This document shows positions 12,699-24,939 of a stretch of 64,000 nt of DNA, piece by piece. Source of the DNA: Malania oleifera (lineage: Eukaryota > Streptophyta > Magnoliopsida > Santalales > Ximeniaceae); NCBI RefSeq assembly GCF_029873635.1, contig NC_080419.1:69049823-69113822 (forward strand). The letters run 5' to 3'. The notes under the pieces are model-generated. The model was not told where the DNA came from and did not search any database. It was given only the letters and a program-made list of their open reading frames with translations. Position numbers and translations under genes: made by a program. Within the stretch, counting starts at the first letter, position 1; each line of letters begins with the position of its first letter.

Positions 12699-13382
12699 GG
12701 TTACGGCTCCTCCTCCTTCTCTCTTCGATTCTAGCTCTGTTTAAGCTCGTTTCAATGATCAAGAACCACCACAATGATCTAGGGGTGATTCTCTACAAGT
12801 TGATCAGAGTGGATTGTTGATTTGGAGTCTTTGGGCACCACTCTAAAATCAAGGTAAGTAAGTTATTTTAGGGTTTAAATGATTATTTGGAATATGTGGA
12901 CTCAGGAAATATGTTAGATGATAAATATACTAGGGTTGAGTTGATTGAACTGGCGATAATGCGATTTCAGGGTTTGGAGTTCTGAATGCCGCGGGCGTGG
13001 TTTAGGGTTTTAGCAGGCCTCTCAGGAAATAGGTAAGGGGATAGATTAAGTCAGGTATTTTCAAAAAATTAATTATTGAATATACAGTATCTGATTTAAA
13101 AATTTATATATGGTTTAGTATAGTTTTTGGGAATACTGATGTTGAATTGAGGAAACCTTGAAAACATATTTAATATTATTTTGTCAGCAGAATATGTTTT
13201 CCCATGCTAGATAATATATTACAGAGTAGTACTCACTTGTGTGTGGCATGAATATAAATTTTACTATAAATAATGGTATGTCAAAATATTTTATATTTTC
13301 ATAGAACAAGTATGATTTGATGACAGTTTTTAGAAAAACAATAAACAGTACAAAAATTATATTTTTAGTATATTATAATAAT

Positions 13383-13507
13383 CAGCCGGTGCAGATGCTG
13401 TGATATTCAGCCGGTGCAGAGGCTGTGATATTTAGTCTGCGCAGATGCCGTGATATTCAACCGGTGCAGATGCCATAATATTCAGCCAGCGCAGATGTTG
13501 TGACTAG
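13383..13507 (+). repeat. 25-bp minisatellite in LTR E
   Basis: Five units at exactly 25-bp spacing (13383, 13408, 13433, 13458, 13483), each containing a GTGCAGATGC-type core. The last unit has diverged. Confidence 0.9.
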
Positions 13508-14880
13508 ATATATTTATAACAGTTATTCAAAAAATATTATCATTACAAATTTTACATAGAATCATGGAACAGTATTATTACAACTATTTATGTAATATAC
13601 TATATAATAGCAGAACCTTGATGGCTTAGTTTAGTTTCAGAGCACTATATCGTAGCTATCGGATCAAGTAGTGCTACCATATGTCTCAGATAAAGTGTGG
13701 GAGATGAATAGTCGATTGAGCCTAGTGTAGTAGTGTGCCCTATGGCAGTCCGAACCAGGATGAGTAGGCCACTTAAGCTTACAAACTAATCAATTTTGGT
13801 TTAGCGTGGTAGACCAACCATTGCTAGGTCCCACCTATGGGCCGAACAACCTAGTCATTTGGGGGTAATACATGACATTAACTAGCTGTCCATCCAGAGT
13901 ATGATTTTAGTAATATATAGATATAGCAGATGATTTATACAAAAATTTTAGTATGACACAATATGTTATGTTAAAATATGATTTATTCAGATTTATACAG
14001 AACAATTTTTCCAGATTTTTCAAATGTAGTTAAACTATGTACATATTTTCCTTACTTATTAGATACAATTTATCATGTACAATATATGTTTATAACACAA
14101 CAATACTCATATTGCCACACACTGATATTAGTTCGTCTCTCTTACTGAGAGGTGTCTCACCCCAGAAATACAAATATTTCAGGAAACCCAGACAGACGAG
14201 CAGAGCGAGCTCCGAGATAGAGGAGGTTGTTAGTGCTACCCTAGCTGAAGGATAAGTAGTCGAGTTGAGATCAAAATGGATTTTTGGGGTACGAATCTAA
14301 GATATCTATGGTCCTTTTTGGGATGTATATGTGTACTTATGAATACAGTAAAACTATGGTATTTTATATAAGGTTAAGTATATTTGTTTCCGTTGCATAG
14401 TTGACATGTATGTATAAACAGGTTGATCCCCGGTACCCCTTTGGGTCCGGGTTGACTTTGATTATGTTTTATGGTATCAGAGCTTTACTATTATCATGTG
14501 GAAAATAAAAATATATAGCATAATTTTTGGGGTCATTACACATAAACTCAAGTGTACTAGTGTGCATGTGCATTTGCTCAACTCTTACTCAGAAACAAAA
14601 TGCAAGAGTTACAACATAAACTACCTCAAACACACCCTATTACAAATAATTTAAACAGTAAGCTTCCTTGGGTGCTTGAGTCCTTCCGAGTGAGTGTCCT
14701 TTTGATCTTTCCTACTTGATGTCTACTTGGTCTGATCTTTGCCTTTGATCTAGTACTTCATGTAATTGCCACTTGAACCTGTACTAAACATGATCTGCAA
14801 AGATAGGAAAAACTTGGAACAACAAATAGGTTAATATCATCAAAACATATAAACATGATTATGTAACCCCCAGGGCAAAT

Positions 14881-14997
14881 AGAAGGCATAAGGTGGGGAA
14901 TAAACTATGTTAACTTTCACTTTCAAATTCACAAAAATTGAAGAAAAAAAAAAGATATTTCGAGAGGACTAGGGAGTCCTCCAGCTTACATATGAAG
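14881..14997. other. Spacer between D1 and element C
   Basis: 117 bases with no gene. A short inverted repeat GGACT-AGGG-AGTCC lies near its right end. TGAAG at 14993-14997 is the left target-site copy of element C. Confidence 0.5.
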
Positions 14998-15314
14998 TGT
15001 AGAGACTCGGAAATAGAAATAATAAGAAAAAACAAATAAAAAGAGGAAAATGGTTTGGTGAGGACCAAACCGTCGATGGTTTTGGGGAGTGCTCAAAAAA
15101 TCGTCAACGGTTACTTTTTACCGCGGCCAGGTTAAGGGTAAAACAGTGAAAACCAATTTGGTTAAAGACCAAATTATCGAAGGTTTTTTAGGAGCCAAAG
15201 AAAACCGTCGAAGGTTTTGTCTTGGGACAGAGACCTATATAAGGGTTGCATGTCATTTTTCTTTTAAAAATACAAAAGCTCTTCTTCTCTCACACAAGGC
15301 TATGAATCCTCCCT

Positions 15315-15358
<44 letters not shown>

Positions 15359-16957
15359 ATTTTCTCACTCCAAACACCCCCAATCGACAATCAGACATTG
15401 TTTTAAGGCTTAGCAGCAATCCTCGTGAAGTTAACTGAGATAGATTCGTGTTTTGAGGATCCTAGGTGTTGATTGGAGGTTTAATTGATTTAATGGGTGT
15501 GTGGGCCTAGGAATGTGAATATGAACATAATTCTAGGATTGAGCTGATTGAACTTAGGTTTGTGAATACAGGGCATTGTGCGAATGCCGCAGGCACGAAT
15601 TTAGGATTCCTGTGTGTGTTTCCTAGGAAATCAGGTAAGGAGAATAAGTTAAACCAGTTAGTTTCAGAAATTTTATCAATTAAAGTATAACATGTGTGAT
15701 GGGATTTTAGAATATGACTTTCTGGATATTACATAATATAAAATTTGGAGTATATAATTTTAATTTTTTTATATGTTACATATTTGTTAAAATTTAGAAA
15801 TTTGGGTTACAGGAAAGTTTTAAAAATGGAATGTATTATTTTCATATAGTAGGAAAATATAGTCTTACCCGTACAGATCATAGTATATAAGTTTCATTTA
15901 AATTGTGTGGCATGAGAAGTATTAGGTATAGTACCAAGGTTTAATACAGAATTCTATATAGCTTTTTTCAGAATCATGATTTTACAACTTCTACAAGAAC
16001 CATGATATTACAACTTGCATAGAACCATGATATCACAATTATTACAGTTATTAGAGAATCATGGTATTACAGCTTATACAGAATCATTGTAAAATAGTAA
16101 TATATACAATATAGTATTATATAGTATTAGAACCCTAATGGACCAGAACAGATTGTAGAGCATAGTACCATAGCTAATACAGTATAAATAGTGCAACCAC
16201 ACATCTCAAAGAGAGTGTAGTGTTTACAGCCGATTGTGCCTCAAAGGAGAGTATAGGAGCTCCCCGGCAGTCCGTACCAAGTTGAGCAGGCCAATCGTAC
16301 TACAGAAATATTATAGTTTGACTTGACTTGTTAGGCCAGCCATGGTTAAGTCCAACCTATGGGCCGCACAACCCGATCATGCGAGGTTAATTCATGATTA
16401 TATTTATCCATCTAAGGAAGCTTTCATAGTTATATATATATAGATTTATAGAGAACAAGAATTATCAAATACAACTAAAATTATGTTCAAATAGAAAACT
16501 TATTTTAAATGGCATAGGTGTGAGTTATGGTATGCATTTACATTCAACTGATATCTAAATTACAGCTTAATTAATAGTTAAGTTATGTTATGTATGTAAA
16601 ACTCATTTGCCACACATTGGTAGTAACTTATTTTGTCTTACTGAGAGGTGTCTCACCCCAAAATTCAAACATTTCAGGTAATCCAAACAAGCGAGCGGAG
16701 CGAGCTTTGAGATAGAGGAGGTGTTGGTACTATCTTAGATTCAAGGTGAGTATTGAGTTGAAGAGTGGACTATGAGTAATACCTGAGAGTTTCTTTTGTG
16801 GTTTCTTTTGTAAATGTACATGTATACTTATGGAAACCATAGGACTTTGGTATTGTATATAAAGTTTGGGTGTTTATGTCTTCCGCTGCTTAGATAGTAC
16901 ATTTATGGAAAGGTATCCTCGGTGTCCACTTAGGGTTTGGGATGTTATTGTGAATAT

Positions 16958-17005
<48 letters not shown>

Positions 17006-17028
17006 TGTAGTAATTTTGGGACGTTGCA
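14998..17028 (+). repeat. 5' LTR of C
   Basis: Starts TGTAGAGAC and ends GTTGCA, where the 3' LTR has GTTACA, three bases before the PBS. About 2.03 kb. It contains the promoter block, a repeat built on ACCATGATATTAC (about 15965-16085), the hairpin block at 16637-16657 and a (TA)n run near the end. Confidence 0.88.
15067..15242 (+). promoter_or_regulatory. LTR promoter: GTCGAC array plus TATA (C 5' LTR)
   Basis: Four AAACCGTCGACGGTTT-type sites at 15067-15083, 15098-15113, 15170-15188 and 15201-15219, all mutated from the perfect palindrome. TATATAA lies at 15236-15242, then a (CT)n run from about 15317. Confidence 0.6.
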
Positions 17029-17031
17029 ATG

Positions 17032-17044
17032 TGGTATCAGAGCC
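17032..17044 (+). other. Primer-binding site of C
   Basis: TGGTATCAGAGCC, complementary to the initiator-Met tRNA 3' end, just after the 5' LTR. Confidence 0.85.
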
Positions 17045-17418
17045 TAGGTTGCTAGGTTCTATAGGCTATAGTGTACAGCGGAAAACAATACCAAAGTATA
17101 GTAATGGATTTTGATGAGGGTAGGAAGTGGATAAACTGGGATGTTAGTAAAGTCAATGTGGGAGATTAATATGAGAATTTAGGGTTTTGTCCCGCAGTTT
17201 GGAGGAAGAAACTTCGGGATGGTTTTTGTGATTTTCCTTGGATGACAATTTCAAGAAAGTCAGGGTAAACTATCATCGGCCTTTGTTTCTGAATGGTAAG
17301 ACTGAACCTTAAACTATTTGAATGGTGGTATGATCATATTTTTGGTTCTTAGTTAGATTAATGTAATAGTTGCACTATGAAATTAGGATTCTCAAATTAT
17401 GCTCGTTTTATTTTTAGG

Positions 17419-18423
17419 ATGGATCCGGGTAGTAGCAATACAAATGCTAAAGGAGGAAGTGAGGTAGGACCTTCTAGTATGGGGTACAGTGACTCTGACC
17501 AGGTGTTGCGTAGTGTAGCATAACAAGTTATGACAAAAATTGCATAGAATACCAGAGAACAGGACCGCCCACTGACTAATCAGGGCTGCATGATCCAGCA
17601 ATTCCATGGTATGAACCCTCCGGCACTCTCAGGGGGAGCTGACCCTACAGTTGCTAAAAACTAGATAAAAGAAATCGAGAAGATACTTACGGTGCTACAC
17701 TGAACTGATGAACAAAGGGTCCTCTATTCCACGTACAAGTTAACAGGTGAGGCTGAGAGGTGGTGGATGGTTGTGAAATTGCTTGAGGATCAGAAGCCGA
17801 TACCAGTAGCCATGACCTGGTGCCGATTTAAAGAAATTTTATTTGACTGATAGTTCCTCGCCACCATTAGAGAAGCTAAAGTGGAGGAATTCTTGAATTT
17901 GACCCAGAGGCATTTGATGGTTCAGTAGTACGCAACAAAGTGTATTGAGCTATCGCGCTTTGCCCCATACATTGTACCAGACAAGGCTAAGAAGGAAAGG
18001 AAGTTTGAGAGAGGCTTGAGGTAAGAAATTTATGAACAGGTGACCGTTTTAAAGGAGTGGGACTTCTTTGAATTGGTAGATAGGGCCACTGCAGCAGAGG
18101 CAAGCAGGAAGAGGGGTACTGTGATACAAAGCCAGAGAAAAAGGCCCATACCTCCTGGGTTTCAAGCATTCACTAGTTGGGGCCTATGGAGGAGAGATCG
18201 GTACAACGGAGGTCAAAGGCAACTGATGGGGAACCATGGGTCTCAGGGCGAGCAGACTTATTCTATCTGCCCTAGATGTGGCAGGAGGCACATAGGGGAA
18301 TGCCATGTGGGAGCGAATTTCTAACTCAAACACATTGCGTGGGCATGTCATGGGCCATTGAACAACGCACCAGCTTTTAGACTATTTTGGGGGAACAATC
18401 AAGCACCCTAAGGAAATCAGCAG
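17419..18423 (+). pseudogene. C gag, many stops
   Basis: The start MDPGSSN is at 17419. The gag core is recognisable: [29 protein letters not shown], then [25 protein letters not shown] near 17950-18020. A zinc knuckle CPRCGRRHIGEC lies near 18270-18305. At least seven in-frame TAG/TGA codons replace expected Trp, Gln or Arg positions, consistent with C-to-T and G-to-A decay. Not functional. Confidence 0.82.
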
Positions 18424-18963
18424 AGGAACACTGCCGCAACATGGGTCTATGCTTTGACGCTGGGAGATGCCGAGATGGCAGGCGACGTCGTGACATGTAT
18501 TATTACTATTTTCTTATATAAAGTTATTATTTTATTTGATTCAGGCACCACACACTCTTTTGTGTCGCTGGGATACATCAAGCTATGGGGGGTAGAAACT
18601 CAATTGCTAGACATTGAATTATCAGTAGCCACACCGACCGGATCAGTAGTGAGGTCTAGAAGGGTGCTTAAAGGTTATCCAATAGATATTTAGGTAAGAG
18701 TGTTACCAACTGATCTAGTAGTATTAGATATGATGGGGTTTGACATGATTTTGGGTATGGACTGGCTAGCTACAAATTACGCCAATATCGAATGTCATCA
18801 TAAAGAAGTGGTATTTAGACCTCCTAGAAAGCAGGAGTTCAAATTTATAGGGTCGCACGTGCGTTCCTCACCACAGCTAGTGTCAGCCATTCAAGTGAGG
18901 AGGCTACCCTTGGATGGATGTCAAGGGTATATAGCCTGTGTAAAAGTTATGTCAAAGAAATAA
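18424..18963 (+). pseudogene. C aspartic protease
   Basis: Catalytic motif ILFDSGTTHSFVS near 18530-18570, then FDMILGMDWLATNYANI near 18740-18790. One in-frame TAG at about 18691 splits the domain. The linker toward RT ends in a TAA at 18961. Confidence 0.83.
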
Positions 18964-19734
18964 TTGAAACGTACTGATATTCTAGTGGTGAAGGTATTTT
19001 CAGATGTCTTTCCAGAGGAATTACTGGGTTTACCTCTTGACCGTGAGAATGAATTTGTCGTTGATTTACTTCTAGGGACGACACCGATTTTTAAAGCTCC
19101 CTACAGAATGGCTCCAGTAGAGTTGAGAGAGTTAAAAGACCAATTGCAGGAATTATTAGACAAGGGATTTATTAGGACTAATGTGTCGCCTTGGGGAGCG
19201 CTAGTTCTATTTGTAAAGGAGAAAGACAAAATGATGAGGATGTGTATCGACTATAGAGAGATAAATAAAGTAACAGTTAAGAATAAGTATCCTCTTCTCC
19301 GTATTGATGACTTATGTGATCAGCTCCAGGGAACTCAGGTCTACTCTAAGATTGATCTTCGGTCAGGATATCATTAGGTAAAAATTAATGTAGAGGATGT
19401 TTTGAAGACAGCTTTCCAAACCAGATATGACCATTATGAGTTCTTGGTTATGCCTTTAGGATTGACCAATGCACCGGTGGCATTTATGGACCTGATGAAT
19501 AGGGTCTTCCACCAGTATTTGGAATAGTTTGTCGTGGTTTTCATTGATAATATTCTGGTCTACTCAAAGAGTTCTAGGAAGCATGAAGATCATTTGAGGA
19601 TGGTACTACAAGTGTTGAGAGAAAAGAAGTTGTACGCAACATTCAAGAAATGTGAATTCTGGCTGAAGGAAGTTACATTCCTTGGACATGTGATCTTCAG
19701 GGACGATATTTCGGTAGATCCAAAAGTTCAGTAG
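18964..19734 (+). pseudogene. C reverse transcriptase, truncated and mutated
   Basis: RT blocks in order: [56 protein letters not shown]-type motif read as LTNAPVAF, and FVVVFIDN at 19534-19545. The catalytic box, normally ending DD, reads FIDN, so the second aspartate is lost. Stops occur at 19375 and 19525. The frame ends at 19734 where Athila-derived sequence begins; the RNase H part expected next is missing on both sides of the insertion. Confidence 0.86.
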
Positions 19735-19928
19735 CATCAGTTTTAACTTCCAATAATCACCATGCGATAAAAAAATACCAAAAATTCATAATTTACTCAA
19801 TAAAATTCAAATATTATAAATAAGACACGATATTGAAATATTGAGAATAATTAGGTATTTAGTTAAAAATGTAAGCCTCAATGCATGAATTAAACCACCT
19901 AATTAAGCAATTTAAACGCGTAATCACA
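19735..19928 (-). repeat. Athila 3' LTR, truncated
   Basis: On the minus strand the LTR begins TGTGATTACGCG at 19928, after the PPT-like AGTTGGGGGG. Only about 194 bp remain before the junction with element C RT. Confidence 0.55.
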
Positions 19929-21630
19929 CCCCCCAACTAACGTTTTGCTAGTCTCTAGCAACTAACGTGAATGAATTCCAGGGTGGTACCCATAAATGCT
20001 AACTCCAAAAAACATGAAATGAATGCACATGCAAGACAACGATACCATTTCACATATAGGAATATAACCGAATTTCACACAAGATCATCATATACAATAC
20101 ACACAATTCTGAAGTAAGTCGTTTATGCAAGTTTCATCGTTATATAGCAATTAAGAATAGTATACTCACATGAAGTTAACCAGCAATACAATTCAAACTT
20201 AATGTAGTTATATAAATTTGAGTATAAAAAGGCGAAGTCTCAAGGTATGTGTAATGTGTATGACTTGTTACACCCAAGATACTAGTGGACACATACAGAA
20301 CGGTCATTTCGACTCGGCCTAACTGGTATACCCTCAAGAACACTCAAAAAGAATGGGTTCACTCATCATATTTGAGGAGGAGTGTCGCGATCAAACATCC
20401 CACATATTGTAAGGAACAAACGTTAAATGTATGGAGTGGACTAGTCTGAAAAGGATTTAGCCTATATGTGAGGTGTTGGGTCCTTCACCCTAGCATCTTC
20501 TCACCTACTCGCCATGTCCAACCAAGGCCACCCTAGATCAACTTATTCACTGACCAGGCATGAGTACATTTGAGGCATTAGGTGGTTGAAAAGTCTTCAT
20601 ATGTAGATAACATGTGTTGTGTCCTTGACTTTTTGTGGTATTTGTGTGGAGCAGGTATTAATCTTTCACTTCATTCATCTGCAATTCTATTTCTTTTTCT
20701 TCCTTCTGCTCATTTTTTAATTTCTTTCTTTTCATTGTCAATTAGGACAATCATTACACTTCTTTTATTGTCTTCATACCACCAAATGAAATTAAGCTCG
20801 AGTAGTAGTCCATGAACTAAGTCTATTTCTAGGGGTGGTTCAGCTTTTGCATCTTGAGTAAGCTATAAGACCTAGGTTTCTATCTCCCCACTAGATGCCA
20901 CCTCTAGGCTAGCAAGTCAAAAATAGAGACTAGTGTACAAGGAATCATCCAAAAGAAAAGATAATTGTGTTTTGTGAACTCTGATTTGATGTTAATACTC
21001 AAAAGGATGATAAATAGCTCAAGAATATCTCACAAGGTGTCATAGTCGCCACAGGTGTTCTCTTAGTGCTTACAAGGACCCCCTAAGTGCAATGAATCAC
21101 GTGAATGTGTCTATTCAGCCTCGTGAGATACCATGTAAATAAAAGAGTTTATACAGTCAAATTAACACAAGTGTACGACCAATCAATTCTTCATGGAGTT
21201 ACAAAGTTATATAAAGAGAAACTACACATAAATGACTCGAGTGTGTAATTCTTAGGTTATATGCAAGTATGTGAAGGGTATATGTCAGTGTTAATCATGA
21301 CATAAGTCAGTGTAATTCCTTAATATTCTTTCTTTCTTTCTTTCTTTCTTGTTTTTAATTAATTAATAAAATTTTTTTATTAATTAATATAAAACCCAAC
21401 AAGTAGACATGCACAGTGTCACATGCAGATTCTCACCCCCCTCCCCCTAACTAAAGTGAAGCATTGTCCTCAATGTGAAAGCATATAAGAAATAGAAAAA
21501 CTGTGCACAGGTGAACAACTAATAGAAAATCATTACCAACTAATGCGACAGAAAATAAAAAGAAAGATTCAAATAAGACAAATAAATGAAAATAAAAAAA
21601 AATGAAAAATAAAAACAGTAAAATAGAAAG
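19929..21630 (-). other. Athila 3' non-coding region
   Basis: 1.7 kb with no supportable gene. It has the PPT at about 19929-19940 and the hairpin TGCTAG-TCT-CTAGCA just beside it. It also has a (TTTC)n run near 21326-21350, a TTAATTAATTAAT inverted repeat near 21356-21390, and a purine-rich second PPT-like tract (21431-21450, minus) preceded by ACATTGAGGACAATGC. Athila elements commonly have a long stretch here. Confidence 0.5.
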
Positions 21631-22141
21631 GTTAGAGGACTCCCCTAGGGTCTTGCAAAAGCAAGACCTTTTCATGTGGATCGAATGGAGTCATGAAGGG
21701 CTTTAGATGCTGTCCATTGATTGTGAAGTTGTTGCCACTCTTTGGATCTACAATCTCTACCGCGCCATGAGAATAAACTTTTTCAACAACATACAGGCCA
21801 CCCCATTGGGACTTGTTAACTTTTTGAGTCTGATCCCTGTTTTGATGCTGACAAAGCACAAGTATCTCATCTGTGCATTTAGTGTTTTTGCATAGGTTCA
21901 TGATTCAGCACACACATGAGGTAAAGGACATAGAAGCCTGGAGGAACATAAAGATCATATCATCAGGCGTATTCTATAAAGACTGAAGAGCAAAAAGACG
22001 AAGACATTTGTTTATTTCATTTGTAATGCATTTATATTTTATTCTAGTCTATAATATTGCATGCATTTCCATGATATATTTAGATGCTCAGTAATGCCGT
22101 AGTCAGACCGTAAGTTAATCAAATGACTGTAGGAAAGACTT

Positions 22142-22779
22142 CAGTCGACCTTTGGTTAACCGACACCAGGATTTTAGGGTAAATTATAATGCCTAGATCA
22201 TAGTCTGACCCTAGGACCCTTAGCCCTTTGCACAAAATGTCATAACTTATTCACACATGGTTGAATAGGTTCAAGAGACCGAAGAAGACATTTTTGTGTG
22301 GTTTTAGGCGACCGAACTCTGGAAGTTCAAATTGCCTCGGGTTACCGAACTGCAATCGGGTCAAAAGTTTGACTTGGTTCGGGTGACCGAACCAAATTGA
22401 ACTTAGCGTCCCCGAGTGACCAAACCTTAGAGGGGTCACTTTTCACCTTCCCCGGGAGCTCGAACTTCATGTTTAAAATGACCTTGGGCGACCGAACTTC
22501 TCAATTCGGTTAACCGAACTTTTCACCAGGCACCCGAACCTACGAACGAATGTTTCTGACTTTTGTTCAGCCGACCGAACCTAGACTTGGGCACCTGAAT
22601 TCTTCAAAATGGCTTTTTAAGCTGAGTTTGTTCGGGCGACCAAACCAAGGTTCAACCACCCGAACCTTCTCGGGTTGGAAATTGTTTTAAGGACTTAAAT
22701 ATTATTAAACTTTAATTAAACTTTTCCAAAATACTGAGTGTGTCCCTCAACGGTCAGATTTGTGGAAAATCTATAAATA
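22142..22779 (+). promoter_or_regulatory. LTR promoter: GTCGAC/GGCGACC array plus TATA (F)
   Basis: About a dozen decayed TTCGGKCGACCGAA-type sites between 22142 and 22690, followed by TATAAATA at 22772-22779. This is the copia version of the array, with CGG/CCG flanks. Confidence 0.5.
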
Positions 22780-23354
22780 CCCCCTTCATAACTCAGATTA
22801 GTATTTTTGATTAACTCCAAATCTCTCTAATCCTATGTTAATCAAAGTTCCCCCAAAATGTCTTTTATTGTTTAAATCATTCTTTTGGGGCAAAATATTT
22901 TGAGCAAATCTCTCCAACTCTCTCTCACTTATTTTATCTCAAAATCATTTTTAAAGAGAGTATTTTATTTTGGGCATTTTATTTGTACGCATATACTCTC
23001 ACTTGTTCTTTATTTGTGAAAATCTTTTTGAGAGTATAGCTTAGGTTTTTCTCCTGGTTATTTCTTTGGTAAAATATTTTTGGGAGAAAAATTATCTGTT
23101 GCACAAATACTTTTGAGCTTAAAACTTCTAGTTTCTCCAAATATTATTTATTTGCAAAATCTTGATAGGAGAGCATAATACTCATATTTTTATACACATA
23201 TTTGTGCATTGACTATTTAGAAAAGCACCCTTTACTTTACTGAGCATAAATCATATCATACAAGAGTGCATGTTTGATTGAGAATCATTGTGTACATCTT
23301 TTCTTGTATTAAGAATTTTTTTCATATGTACAAAAATGTTTTAATGTAATGGTT

Positions 23355-23515
23355 GGGTTCAGCCCGTGAATTGAACTGGAGAGTCTCAGCCCCATAAGTA
23401 AGACCGATTCGGTTCAGCCCAGAATTGAACTGGGGAGTCTCAGCCCTGTAAGTGAGACTAGTTCGGCTCAGTCTAATAATTGAGCTGGGGTTTTTCTCGC
23501 CCCGTAAGGAGAGGA
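23355..23515 (+). repeat. 55-bp tandem repeat in LTR F
   Basis: Three units of about 55 bp, each with CGGTTCAGCCC-type start and a GAGTCTCAGCCC segment; the third has diverged. Confidence 0.8.
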
Positions 23516-24939
23516 TGTAAACAGTTTCTACTACGCTCGGTTAAGTGAGCAGGTTTAGTGGAATCCTTGGGAGGTATGCCCAAGGCGGGGATGTAGGCTG
23601 GTTTGGCCGAACCTCAATAACATATTTGGTGTCGCTCTCATTTAAATTACTGCACTTCAAATTCAATTTGTGTATACCTATTCATTTACTATTATATTTA
23701 GTTGCATGCACACATTTACATTGAATGAGATACATGGGTATGCATGAACCAATAGTTTAACCATTTTACATACACACGTTTAATATTGAATGGGATATGT
23801 TTTGTGGTGAATCGGCGTAAATGTTTAATTTAATCAAAAATGTTTAAAACCCAATTCACCCCCCCCCCCTCTTGGGGTTGCACCATTCTTATCAGGACTT
23901 CAGATTCCCAGGAAACACATGCAATCTGGAGTCATAGAGAAGCACATGCTGAAAAGGGAAAAGTTGTTTGTCTTTGATTTTCCTATCATGCAGCAACTTC
24001 ATCCTCTCCTTGGCTAAGCAGGCATTGTCGTAAGCTTCCTTCCTAGACTCTTCAAGCTCACATACCTGCAATTTTATTAAACCTTTGGCATCATCAAGTG
24101 AAAAGTTAATCTGTTTTATAGCCCATAAAGTACAATGCTGAATTTCAACAGGTAAATGATATGCCTTACCGTAAACTAACCTGTAGGGAGACATCCCTAA
24201 GTTTGTCTTGAAAGCAGTTCGGTAAGCCCAGAGTGCATCAACAAGTTTTTCTGACCAATCTTTTCAATTAGGATGCACGGTTTTCTCAAGTATGATTTTG
24301 ATATCTCTATTGGCCAACTCAGCTTGATCATTAGTTTGAGGGTGGTATGGAGCAGAGACCTAATGGGTCACTCCATACTTTTGCATGAGTTTTTCAAAAG
24401 GTTTGTTACAAAAATACAACCCTCCATCACTAATGATCGCCTTGGGCATGCCAAAACGTACAAATAACTTCTTGAGAAAACGGATGACAACCCTGTGATC
24501 ATTTATTCTACAAGGTATAACTTCCCCCCATTTTGAAACATAGTCTACAAAAACTAAAATGTAAGAATGCCCAAAAGAGTTTGGGAATGGTCCCAAAAAG
24601 TCAATTCCCTAACAGTAAAAAATTTCAAGAGTCAAAATGGGAGACATGGGCATTTCATTCTTTACTGTAATTTCTCCTAATTTTTGACAAGCCTCACAGG
24701 TTTTACAAAAATTCTCAACATCTTTGAACATAGTAGGCCAGTAGAGTCCACTTTGCAAAAATTTTTAAATGGTTTTCTTTGCAGCAAAGTGACCTTTACA
24801 TGCTCCACTATGACAAAAATGCTTCACAAAAGTGAATTCATCATCAGGCACACATATACAAACCAACTGGTCAAAGCAGTATTTAAACAAATATGGATTG
24901 TCAAAATAATAATGTCGTACCTGCGCAAGGATCTTACGC

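Larger units (their letters stand above)
12352..14540 (+). mobile_element. Solo LTR E
   Basis: Begins TGTAAAGACC and ends GGTCATTACA. Flanks are TATAA (12347-12351) and CATAA (14541-14545), a 5-bp duplication with one difference. D2 and D3 show the empty site CTATAAACTC. No internal region is present. It contains TA and CT microsatellites, a 25-bp minisatellite and the conserved hairpin block at 14141-14163. Confidence 0.85.
11068..14880 (-). repeat. Copia-type LTR D1, truncated and interrupted
   Basis: 11068-12351 plus 14541 to about 14880 match the D-family LTRs at 28861 and 57615, including the block CCAAGCCAAGGATTCCAC. The left part is replaced by A1 and the middle by solo LTR E. The right end is degenerate; I place it near 14880 by comparison with the D2 end. 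No coding region is present. Confidence 0.7.
21814..23894 (+). mobile_element. Solo LTR F in Athila integrase
   Basis: Begins TGTTAACTTTTTGAGTC and ends CATTCTTATCA. It is flanked by perfect 5-bp duplications GGACT (21809-21813 and 23895-23899). The interrupted integrase reads through when the LTR is skipped. It is related to LTR H (56834-60704) in the opposite orientation; both share the G-rich block before TGAATTGGG. Confidence 0.9.
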
